Positions 1 through 4,196 of a DNA stretch of 5,411 nucleotides are shown here, piece by piece. Under the pieces are notes generated by a model. That model did no database searches. It was not told the DNA's origin and saw only the letters and a program-made list of their open reading frames with translations. Position 1 is the stretch's first letter. The number at the start of each line of letters is the position of its first letter. The position numbers and the translations under genes were made by a program. Origin of the DNA: Candidatus Galligastranaerophilus intestinigallinarum (GTDB lineage Bacteria > Cyanobacteriota > Vampirovibrionia > Gastranaerophilales > Gastranaerophilaceae); assembly GCA_018715855.1 (NCBI GenBank), contig DVKW01000040.1, positions 1 through 5,411 of the forward strand, given 5' to 3'.

Positions 1-117
1 TTCCGTAGGGTGAAGCAAGCGCAAGCGAGCGAAACCCGCCAAGGCGAACGATTGACGAAGCGGCTGAAACCTTTTTAAGGTTTCAAAAGCGAAGCTCAAG
101 AAAAGTGAGCCGCTAGG
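1..117. repeat. G+C-rich structured repeat-like non-coding DNA
   Basis: The first 66 bases are about 60% G+C, far above the rest of the window, and consist of purine-rich AGCG/AAGCG/GAACG words. Three short stretches resemble one another: CCGTAGG at 3-9, CCGCTAGG at 110-117 and CCGTAGG at 229-235, the last inside the prepilin leader. Each of the last two lies downstream of a near-perfect hairpin (66-84 and 190-210). The word GCGAAA followed by CCC is shared by 30-37 and 279-289. One frame stays open from position 1 to a TAA at 76-78 (25 codons, basic and low-complexity), so the tail of an upstream gene running into this DNA cannot be excluded. I infer a dispersed palindromic repeat family with one copy here and one inside the next gene. 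The similarity is patchy and was judged by eye. Confidence 0.45.
59..114. repeat. Two-level inverted repeat (hairpin with closing stem)
   Basis: AGCGGCT at 59-65 is the exact reverse complement of AGCCGCT at 108-114. Stacked directly inside it, GAAACCTT (66-73) pairs perfectly with AAGGTTTC (77-84) around a TTT loop. The remaining 23 bases of the 3' side would be single-stranded apart from a tiny AGC-GAA-GCT hairpin (88-96). No T-tract follows the outer stem, so it does not read as an intrinsic terminator. It suits a palindromic mobile repeat or a transcript-processing structure upstream of the prepilin gene. Confidence 0.6.
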
Positions 118-142
118 AATTTCAAGACAAAACAAATTAATG

Positions 143-148
143 AAAGGA
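143..148 (+). promoter_or_regulatory. Ribosome-binding site of the prepilin gene
   Basis: AAAGGA lies 6 bases upstream of the ATG at 155, an ideal Shine-Dalgarno arrangement. It fixes the start at 155 and therefore the unusually long leader. No other in-frame ATG or GTG occurs before the pilin signature. The only internal alternative is a TTG at 206, which has no ribosome-binding site. The surrounding 13 bases (139-151) are exactly complementary to 1022-1034, just after the stop codon of the same gene. Confidence 0.7.
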
Positions 149-154
149 TAAATT

Positions 155-1021
155 ATGAAAAGATTTAAAAAAACTTTTACAGGGTGTAGTTCAATACAGA
201 ATGTATTGAACGAAACTATTGATAGCCGCCGTAGGATAATTGAGCAAACGAACGACAGCGTAAGCGATAGTGAGTCTTGCGAAATACCCACAGGCGGAAA
301 AAGAGCTTTTACATTAGCAGAAGTATTAATAACTTTAGCTATTATTGGTGTTGTTGCAGCAATATCTATTCCAAGTGTTATTTCAAACTCTCAGCAGCAA
401 GAATTTAAAACAGGTTTAAGAAAAGCGGTTTCAGTTTTAAACAGTGCAATCACTATGAATATGGCAATAGATGGCGAAAGCCCTTATGATAACGCGAATT
501 TATTCGGGTATTTAATGAAACACATGGCAGTAATTAAAAGCACATCCCAAAGGGATAAAATATTTTTCGTTTCAGACCCAAGAGGTTCATATGCAAATAG
601 TGCTTTCTATACAACGGATGGTATGCGATTTGAATTTAGAAATGGAGCAAAATATACTTATTTTAAATTATACGAATCGGGCATTTATCTTTGTGATGCT
701 GCTGTTGGCGGTTCACCATTTCAATATGATGACGGCCCGGCCGAATCTTGCGGCGGCTGCGGGTCTTATGGTTTAAATAGCAATGTAGATAAAACCACAA
801 AAACCCCTTGCATTATTGCGGTTGATGTTAATGGCGACAGAAAGCCAAACCCTGCAAATGTTAACTGCATGTCGCATGCATGCTCAAAACCTTTCAAATA
901 TTCTGACCCCATGGGCTTAAAATTAACAGATATGTTCACTATTATGATAACAGACAAACAAGCAATTCCATATGGCGTTGCAGCGCAAAGGGCTATGTAT
1001 CAGGCACAAGCTAAAAAATAA
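155..1021 (+). CDS. Type IV prepilin-like / pseudopilin protein with an enlarged leader
   Basis: The 288-residue product carries a class III (prepilin) signal. A51 is followed by F52-T-L-A-E56 and an uninterrupted hydrophobic helix to about residue 76. Prepilin peptidase would cut between A51 and F52 and methylate Phe. The -1 residue is Ala instead of the commoner Gly, and Glu sits at +5 as expected. The mature part (about 237 residues) has a helical spine to about residue 105. A globular C-terminal domain follows with Cys at 180, 199, 202, 219, 238 and 242, a CGGC motif, and DVNGDRKPN (224-232), which resembles the acidic loop of GspG/PulG-type pseudopilins. Such proteins build surface filaments or secretion/uptake pseudopili from the inner membrane. 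The 51-residue leader is the oddity: residues 7-51 appear to be an insertion (see the 182-305 entry). A terminator follows immediately, so the gene looks monocistronic on its 3' side. The family call is firm; the specific filament is unknown. Confidence 0.88.
   Translation: MKRFKKTFTGCSSIQNVLNETIDSRRRIIEQTNDSVSDSESCEIPTGGKRAFTLAEVLITLAIIGVVAAISIPSVISNSQQQEFKTGLRKAVSVLNSAITMNMAIDGESPYDNANLFGYLMKHMAVIKSTSQRDKIFFVSDPRGSYANSAFYTTDGMRFEFRNGAKYTYFKLYESGIYLCDAAVGGSPFQYDDGPAESCGGCGSYGLNSNVDKTTKTPCIIAVDVNGDRKPNPANVNCMSHACSKPFKYSDPMGLKLTDMFTIMITDKQAIPYGVAAQRAMYQAQAKK
182..305 (+). mobile_element. Candidate small palindromic element inserted in frame in the prepilin leader
   Basis: This 124-bp segment is bounded by the direct repeat CTTTTACA at 174-181 and 306-313. 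With the adjoining A-rich bases, 13 of 15 positions match (167-181 against 299-313). The repeat offset is 132 bp, exactly 44 codons, so the frame is kept. The two flanks encode KKTFT and KRAFT. Excising one repeat unit would leave a normal 6-7 residue leader (MKRFKK then A or T) joined to FTLAEV. The segment is about 44% G+C against roughly a third for the window. It contains a perfect 9-bp hairpin at its left end, CCGCC (226-230) matching GGCGG (293-297) in inverted orientation, and words shared with the repeat-like DNA at 1-117. It has no transposase and would need to be moved in trans. A tandem-duplication origin or plain leader divergence remains possible. Confidence 0.5.
190..210. repeat. 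Perfect 9-bp inverted repeat inside coding DNA
   Basis: TTCAATACA (190-198) and TGTATTGAA (202-210) form a perfect 9-bp stem around a GAA loop, within codons 12-19 of the prepilin leader. It sits at the left end of the suspected insertion, paralleling the perfect 8-bp hairpin at 66-84. It may also affect translation, because it starts about 33 bases after the start codon. Confidence 0.7.
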
Positions 1022-1034
1022 TTATCCTTTCATT
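1022..1034 (+). promoter_or_regulatory. 3' UTR segment complementary to the gene's own ribosome-binding site
   Basis: TTATCCTTTCATT, one base after the stop codon, is the exact reverse complement of AATGAAAGGATAA at 139-151, which contains the Shine-Dalgarno sequence of the same gene. The 13-nt pairing would bring the two ends of the mRNA together and mask the ribosome-binding site. The segment abuts the terminator stem. Pairing of a 3' UTR anti-Shine-Dalgarno motif with the 5' UTR is known for icaR mRNA of Staphylococcus aureus; its use here is inference. Confidence 0.4.
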
Positions 1035-1035
1035 T

Positions 1036-1064
1036 ACCCCTTTTTAAATAAAGGGGTTTTTATT
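1036..1064 (+). terminator. Rho-independent terminator of the prepilin gene
   Basis: ACCCCTTT (1036-1043) pairs with AAAGGGGT (1050-1057) around a six-base loop and is followed by TTTTTATT. It lies 15 bases after the stop codon and separates the prepilin gene from the next one. Confidence 0.9.
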
Positions 1065-1099
1065 ATAAATTTACACCTTTTGATGGATGAAATTATATA

Positions 1100-1114
1100 T
1101 TTAGATAGTCTAAA
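1100..1114 (+). promoter_or_regulatory. Dyad-symmetric site upstream of the Cys-rich gene
   Basis: TTTAGA-TAG-TCTAAA is a perfect 6-bp dyad with a three-base centre, in the short AT-rich region that must hold the promoter of the gene at 1140. The word ATAGTCTAA (1105-1113) recurs at 4087-4095 in the intergenic region before ruvC. No convincing -35/-10 pair can be assigned here, so an operator role is only a suggestion. Confidence 0.3.
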
Positions 1115-1125
1115 CTGTTATTGTT

Positions 1126-1131
1126 GAGGTG
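1126..1131 (+). promoter_or_regulatory. Ribosome-binding site of the Cys-rich gene
   Basis: GAGGTG lies 8 bases before the ATG at 1140. It supports that start for a short ORF that could otherwise be doubted. Confidence 0.65.
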
Positions 1132-1139
1132 TATAGTAT

Positions 1140-1391
1140 ATGGAAAAAGGTTGTTCAAATTGCCCTAATAAGGGGGCGGAAGTTTTCGTTCCGCAAACAA
1201 ACGGTTCAATTTCAAATTCCTTGCTTCAAAACTGGACACAGCAAGCGTTTGAATGTTACAGCATAAACTGCGATTGTGCATTATGCTCAATAGACAGAAA
1301 AAAATATTCTTTTGTCTGCCAAATGCCAAAAGTTATTAAAGAACTTTTAAAAAACAACATTCAGCCCGATATAAGTTTATTCACAGGCTAA
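1140..1391 (+). CDS. Small cysteine-rich protein, function unknown
   Basis: The 83-residue product is not recognised as a named family. It has seven cysteines: C5-x2-C8 near the N-terminus, then C39-x4-C44-x-C46-x2-C49, and C60. The spacing suggests a metal site (zinc or iron-sulfur), but no known motif is complete. There is no signal peptide or membrane segment, so it is probably cytoplasmic. The C-terminal 25 residues look helical and basic (PKVIKELLKNN). A good ribosome-binding site, the flanking dyad and a dedicated terminator argue that it is a real single-gene unit. Alternatives include a regulator, a metal chaperone, or a lineage-specific conserved hypothetical protein. Existence is fairly sure; function is open. 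Confidence 0.7.
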   Translation: MEKGCSNCPNKGAEVFVPQTNGSISNSLLQNWTQQAFECYSINCDCALCSIDRKKYSFVCQMPKVIKELLKNNIQPDISLFTG

Positions 1392-1401
1392 AATTCCATT
1401 T

Positions 1402-1420
1402 GTTAATCTCCTTTCTTAAC
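1402..1420 (+). promoter_or_regulatory. Hairpin presenting an anti-Shine-Dalgarno-like loop
   Basis: GTTAA (1402-1406) and TTAAC (1416-1420) pair around the loop TCTCCTTTC, which closely resembles the 3' end of 16S rRNA (CACCTCCTTTCT). It lies 11 bases after the stop codon in the 3' UTR of the Cys-rich gene and well before its terminator. The stem has only five mostly A-T pairs, so it is weak. The rest of 1392-1481 shows only a loose CGTTTTT/AAAAACG pairing (1433-1439 with 1455-1461). Confidence 0.35.
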
Positions 1421-1481
1421 ACAAAATAACACCGTTTTTAAGAATAATGCCCGAAAAAACGCATACTTAAAGACTACAAAT

Positions 1482-1504
1482 GCCCTTTTTAAAAGGGCTT
1501 TTTA
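1482..1504 (+). terminator. Rho-independent terminator between convergent genes
   Basis: GCCCTTTT (1482-1489) is complementary to AAAAGGGC (1491-1498); in practice the A/T centre forms the loop. TTTTTATTT follows on the plus strand. It ends the Cys-rich transcript about 90 bases after its stop codon. The stem is 8 bases beyond the stop of the minus-strand gene and may serve it too, although the minus-side T-tract is poor. Confidence 0.85.
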
Positions 1505-1505
1505 T

Positions 1506-1988
1506 TTATCTTGTTTTTTCAAAGAAAATTTTAAGAGCGTCGTTTTCGCCTTGGGGAAACATTATTTCATCTTTTATAAAGCTTTTGTCATCTTCATTTC
1601 TCTGGAATTTTAAACTGTTTGCATAATAAATTTTATTCATTATGGTTAAAATTAAAAATATAACAAGCGAAGATACAACAACGCCAAGCATTGCATATGC
1701 AAATTTTTTCAATGTAAATTTGAGATTGTCGTTAGTATCATTCAAAACATCTTTTCTGACTTCTTCATTTGCATTTGGAGTCATCACTTTAACATCTTCA
1801 ACTTTCGGGGTTTTAACTTCTTTTGTTGAATTTTGAATTGCTTCATCAATTGTTAAGTCAATATCATTGTTTTGAACCTGAACACTGTTTTCAACCGAAA
1901 AAACTGCACCATTAATGCCTGTACCCGCAAAAAAGGGTGCAAGCATTAAAATTAAAATTAATAAAATTTTATTCATTAACTTCAGCAT
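1506..1988 (-). CDS. Small membrane protein of unknown function downstream of RNase E/G
   Basis: I place the start at 1988 (160 residues). GAAAGG lies 6 bases upstream, and the product then begins MLKLMNKILLILILML, a signal peptide or N-terminal anchor (about residues 8-21). A second ATG at 1976 would also give a signal-like N-terminus but has no well-spaced ribosome-binding site. The frame is open upstream to 2093, but that part is a lysine/glutamine-rich shadow of the RNase E/G tail. After the first hydrophobic segment comes a polar region with many D/E/N/V residues (about 30-92), then one strong transmembrane helix (about 97-117) and a 40-residue charged tail. There is no Cys for lipidation and no recognised domain. 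The gene overlaps the end of the RNase E/G gene by 20 bases, so translation is probably coupled. A membrane partner of the RNase is conceivable but unproven. Confidence 0.75.
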   Translation of the reverse strand: MLKLMNKILLILILMLAPFFAGTGINGAVFSVENSVQVQNNDIDLTIDEAIQNSTKEVKTPKVEDVKVMTPNANEEVRKDVLNDTNDNLKFTLKKFAYAMLGVVVSSLVIFLILTIMNKIYYANSLKFQRNEDDKSFIKDEIMFPQGENDALKIFFEKTR

Positions 1989-3792
1989 TAGCTGCCTTTC
2001 TTGAAGTTTTTCTTGCTGTTCTTTTTCTTTTTGGCTTTGGAGTTTCTTTAACTTCAGCTTCTGTTTCCGGTTCAGTTTCCTTATTTTCTTCAATTATATC
2101 AGAAGTTTTTGTTTCTGCTGCATTTTCATTTTTTATTTCTTGTTTTTGTTCTTTTTTGCCCATTTTTTTGGCTTTTCTTGAAACTCTTTTTTGGGGTTTA
2201 ACTTCTTCTTGTTTTATTTCTTCTGTTTTAATTTCTTCTGTTTTTGGTTCTTCTTTTTGAACTTCAACTTGTTGTGTTTCAATTTGAACAGCTTCATTTT
2301 GAATTTGTTCATTTGGCGTTTCAACAACAGTTTCAGATAAAATTTGATTCATAACTTCTTGAACTTCGGGGGATAATTCGCCTTGTTCTTTTTTCACGTT
2401 CAAATCTTTATTTTCATTTTGGAATTTATTGTTTTTGAAATTGTTTCTGTCGTTTTTGTTAAATTTATTATTTTTATTTTTTTGGAAATTTCCGCCATTA
2501 TTATTATTTTGGTTATTATTTTGGCTTTGGAAAGGCCCTTTAATTTTGTTGATTTTTGCCCTTTGCTCACCTGCTTGCAAGCTTGACATAAATTTCAAAT
2601 CTTCAATAACAAAGCCTTGGCCTTGGCATTTATCACATTTCGTTGTGAAAATTTCAGAAATGCTTTGGCCTTGCCTATGCCTTGTTAATTCAACAAGCCC
2701 GAGGTCAGAAAGCTGCCCTATTTGGGGTTTTGCCTTATCTGATTCAAGTGCAAGTTCAAAATATTCTAAAAGCTTTAATTTATCTTCTCTTGTTGCCATA
2801 TCAATAAAATCTACAACAACCATGCCGCCAATGTTTCTTAATTTTAATTGCCTTGCAATTTCATCTGCAGCTTGAAGGTTTGTTTTTAAAATAGTTTCTG
2901 CTTGAGAGCCTGAACTTGTAAATTTGCCTGAGTTAACATCTATAACAGTCAAAGCTTCTGTTTGTTGAATAAAAAGGTATCCGCCCAAAGGAAGATTAAC
3001 TTTTGTTTGAAGTGCATTCATAATTTCTTTATGCACCCCTTCTGCAACAAGCAAAGGGTCAGAACCTTTGTGCATTGAAACTTTAACTTTCATATTCCAA
3101 TGCTGCAAAAGTTGGGTGGTTCTATGAAGCGCAAAAGATGTATCCACAACAATTTCATCAGTATCTTCGGTACATGCTTCTCTTATAACTTTATATAAAA
3201 GGTCTTGGTCGCGATATAAAAGGCAAGGGGGGTTAGATGTATCTGCTGCTGTTACAATAGAATTCCATTTTTCAAGAAGCATTTCCATATCTTCTTGAAT
3301 TTCTTGATCGCTTTGCCCTTCTGCTTCAGTTCTTACAATAACACCCACACCAACCGGTTTTAGAAGGCTTACAATAGATTTCAGCCTTGCTCTTTCTTTG
3401 TTTGAAACAATTTTTCTTGAAACGTTAATGCCTGTTTCATCAGGTAATAATACAAGAAATCTGCCGGGTAAACTTAAAGAAGTTGTAACTCTTGGGCCTT
3501 TGTGGCCTGTCGGTTCTTTTACAACCTGAACAATTAATTTTTGTTTTGGCTGAACTTTTTCTGTTAATGTGCCTTTTCCTTGAATGTCATCTGTGTGGAT
3601 AAAGCCCATTTTATCTTTCATGCCAACATCAACAAAAGCGGCTTCAATGCTTGGCAAAACGTTATCTACAACAGATAAATAAACATCCCCTAATAAAACA
3701 TCGCCTTTTGTAATAAAAAATTCGGAAACTTTGCCATTTTCCATAACGGCAGCAATGCTGTCTCTTTCAGAAATCACAATTTTTTTTGACAT
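1969..3792 (-). CDS. rne: Ribonuclease E/G family endoribonuclease with a disordered tail
   Basis: This endoribonuclease is central to mRNA decay and rRNA/tRNA maturation; it prefers AU-rich single-stranded RNA and 5'-monophosphate ends. I use the ATG at 3792 (607 residues: MSKKIVISE). An upstream in-frame ATG at 3870 adds 26 residues unlike the family. AAGGA lies 10 bases before 3792. The S1 domain is visible at about residues 20-105 (GDVYLSVVDNVLPSIEAAFVDVG, then GFIH), and the 5'-sensor region includes VRTEAEG (153-159). The catalytic Asp residues are D285 in VIDVNSG and D328 in VVDFIDM. The Zn-link is C386-x2-C389 (KCDKCQGQG). From about residue 421 the tail is non-catalytic: Asn/Lys-rich, then Glu/Lys-rich with a short repeat, ending in a basic cluster (KPKRKRTARKTSRK). 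The length is close to cyanobacterial RNase E (about 670-690) and beyond a bare RNase G. The rne/rng choice is a matter of naming. Confidence 0.93.
   Translation of the reverse strand: MSKKIVISERDSIAAVMENGKVSEFFITKGDVLLGDVYLSVVDNVLPSIEAAFVDVGMKDKMGFIHTDDIQGKGTLTEKVQPKQKLIVQVVKEPTGHKGPRVTTSLSLPGRFLVLLPDETGINVSRKIVSNKERARLKSIVSLLKPVGVGVIVRTEAEGQSDQEIQEDMEMLLEKWNSIVTAADTSNPPCLLYRDQDLLYKVIREACTEDTDEIVVDTSFALHRTTQLLQHWNMKVKVSMHKGSDPLLVAEGVHKEIMNALQTKVNLPLGGYLFIQQTEALTVIDVNSGKFTSSGSQAETILKTNLQAADEIARQLKLRNIGGMVVVDFIDMATREDKLKLLEYFELALESDKAKPQIGQLSDLGLVELTRHRQGQSISEIFTTKCDKCQGQGFVIEDLKFMSSLQAGEQRAKINKIKGPFQSQNNNQNNNNGGNFQKNKNNKFNKNDRNNFKNNKFQNENKDLNVKKEQGELSPEVQEVMNQILSETVVETPNEQIQNEAVQIETQQVEVQKEEPKTEEIKTEEIKQEEVKPQKRVSRKAKKMGKKEQKQEIKNENAAETKTSDIIEENKETEPETEAEVKETPKPKRKRTARKTSRKAANAEVNE
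1995..2000 (-). promoter_or_regulatory. Ribosome-binding site of the small membrane-protein gene, inside the RNase E/G gene
   Basis: On the minus strand GAAAGG lies 6 bases before the ATG at 1988. It decides that start over the ATG at 1976. The plus-strand image of this site, CCTTTCTTGA (1995-2004), is identical to 4101-4110, so an RNA read from 4101-4110 could pair with this site over 10 nt. Confidence 0.55.
2216..2245 (-). repeat. 15-bp tandem repeat in the RNase E/G tail
   Basis: ATTTCTTCTGTTTTA (2216-2230) is repeated next to itself at 2231-2245 with one mismatch. It encodes the repeated KTEEI units of the acidic part of the tail. A third, more divergent unit (KQEEV) adjoins it. This suggests growth of the disordered tail by slippage. 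Confidence 0.7.
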
Positions 3793-3802
3793 AATTTTTA
3801 AA

Positions 3803-3807
3803 TCCTT
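3803..3807 (-). promoter_or_regulatory. Ribosome-binding site of RNase E/G
   Basis: AAGGA on the minus strand, 10 bases before the ATG at 3792. The spacing is slightly long but acceptable, and it supports this start over the upstream ATG at 3870. Confidence 0.55.
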
Positions 3808-3891
3808 ATTTAATTTTAAAAATTTGCACTTTTTTGCCCTGAAAACGAGCCAATGCGCTATAAAAAGCAACAGTACAAAAAATTAAAATAT

Positions 3892-3919
3892 GCTATACCT
3901 TGTTAATTGGTATTTTCAA
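3892..3919 (-). promoter_or_regulatory. Probable promoter of the RNase E/G operon
   Basis: On the minus strand TTGAAA (3914-3919) and TATAGC (3892-3897) are separated by 16 bases, a reasonable sigma-70 type pair. Transcription would begin near 3885, giving a leader of about 90 bases. RNase E genes in other bacteria are autoregulated through their 5' leader; nothing seen here proves that. Confidence 0.4.
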
Positions 3920-4046
3920 CCCTGTGACAAACGCACTTTGAAAATTACCACAAGTAAATAATACTACATTTATATAAAATTTGAAATACCCTACATTTTG
4001 TTTAATATGCATTTAAATTTAATAACGTAAACATTTATTAATAAAT

Positions 4047-4075
4047 TTGCACAACTATTTTTTTTGTGTAATAAT
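4047..4075 (+). promoter_or_regulatory. Orphan plus-strand promoter candidate
   Basis: TTGCAC (4047-4052) and AATAAT (4070-4075, five of six matches to the -10 consensus) are separated by 17 bases. Transcription would begin near 4082, only about 60 bases before a strong terminator. The -35 match is modest. Confidence 0.35.
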
Positions 4076-4081
4076 TCAAAA

Positions 4082-4150
4082 CGTTAATAGTCTAACCATT
4101 CCTTTCTTGACTTATGCGGTTTTTGAAATTTCAAGGCCGCATTTTTATTT
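4082..4150 (+). ncRNA. Candidate small RNA or attenuated leader before ruvC
   Basis: Between the promoter candidate and the terminator lies about 65-70 nt with no ORF. Its order is a weak 5' hairpin (GTTA 4083-4086 with TAAC 4093-4096), an unpaired pyrimidine-rich stretch (CATTCCTTTCTTGACTT), then the terminator hairpin. This resembles the layout of the cyanobacterial small RNA Yfr1 (hairpin, unpaired CU-rich motif, terminator hairpin), but the Yfr1 core sequence ACUCCUCACAC is absent. The CCTTTCTTGA segment could pair with the ribosome-binding site at 1995-2004. The alternative is an attenuator in the ruvC leader. Confidence 0.4.
4114..4150 (+). terminator. Strong intrinsic terminator without an upstream gene on its strand
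   Basis: ATGCGG (4114-4119) pairs with CCGCAT (4137-4142), extended inside by TTGAAA/TTTCAA (4123-4134) and two G-U pairs. TTTTTATTT follows. It works only in the plus direction, since there is no T-tract on the other side. The RNase E/G gene points away from it, so it must end a plus-strand transcript that starts within the intergenic region. Confidence 0.82.
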
Positions 4151-4161
4151 ATTAAGAAATT

Positions 4162-4189
4162 TTGTATTTTAAAATTTGGATATTAAAAT
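4162..4189 (+). promoter_or_regulatory. Possible ruvC promoter giving a leaderless mRNA
   Basis: TAAAAT (4184-4189, five of six to consensus) lies 16 bases after a poor -35, TTGTAT (4162-4167). A start about 7 bases downstream would fall at the ruvC ATG itself. The region is so AT-rich that a -10 match is weak evidence. Confidence 0.25.
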
Positions 4190-4196
4190 ATTAAGT

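Larger units (their letters stand above)
3793..4175. other. Divergent intergenic region between RNase E/G and ruvC
   Basis: No convincing gene is present in this very AT-rich stretch. It holds the RNase E/G leader and promoter on the minus side. On the plus side it holds a promoter-terminator pair with no ORF between (4047-4150). AT palindromes occur at 4013-4022 (TTAAATTTAA) and 4033-4046 (ATTTATTAATAAAT, perfect 14 bp, directly before the plus-strand -35 box); these could arise by chance at this composition. The 9-mer AATTTGCAC appears at 3821-3829 and 4044-4052. Confidence 0.6.

Noticed and set aside
52..80. Prepilin promoter from TTGACG at 52-57
   Set aside because: The -35 match is good, but at 17-base spacing the -10 would be TTAAGG inside a perfect hairpin, which is a poor match.
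1..117. CRISPR array at the window start
   Set aside because: The repeated words are short, irregular and not separated by equal unique spacers; nested hairpins explain the structure better.
1989..2093. N-terminal extension of the small membrane-protein gene to 2093
   Set aside because: The extra 35 residues are a lysine/glutamine-rich shadow of the RNase E/G tail. A good ribosome-binding site and a signal-like N-terminus favour the start at 1988.
2383..2875. Long hydrophobic plus-strand ORFs opposite the RNase E/G gene, and similar ones opposite ruvC
   Set aside because: They are antisense readings of AT-rich, Lys/Asn/Glu-rich codons; no ribosome-binding sites, and the opposite strand carries well-conserved catalytic motifs.
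3516..3523. A third CTTTTACA inside the RNase E/G gene as another insertion scar
   Set aside because: It encodes conserved family sequence on the minus strand and has no partner nearby. It shows that the 8-mer alone can occur by chance, so the prepilin case rests on position and frame as well.
3793..3870. N-terminal extension of RNase E/G to the ATG at 3870
   Set aside because: The extra 26 residues do not resemble the family. The ATG at 3792 gives the typical MSKKIVISE start with AAGGA upstream, and the extension would reach close to the predicted promoter.
3890..3961. A 23-codon plus-strand ORF (MLYLVNWYFQ...) in the rne-ruvC intergenic region
   Set aside because: No ribosome-binding site, no family resemblance, and it overlaps the likely RNase E/G promoter on the other strand.
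3821..4052. AATTTGCAC repeated at 3821-3829 and 4044-4052 as a regulatory pair
   Set aside because: A 9-mer in very AT-rich DNA can recur by chance. One copy is in the RNase leader and the other at a putative -35 box, with no shared context.
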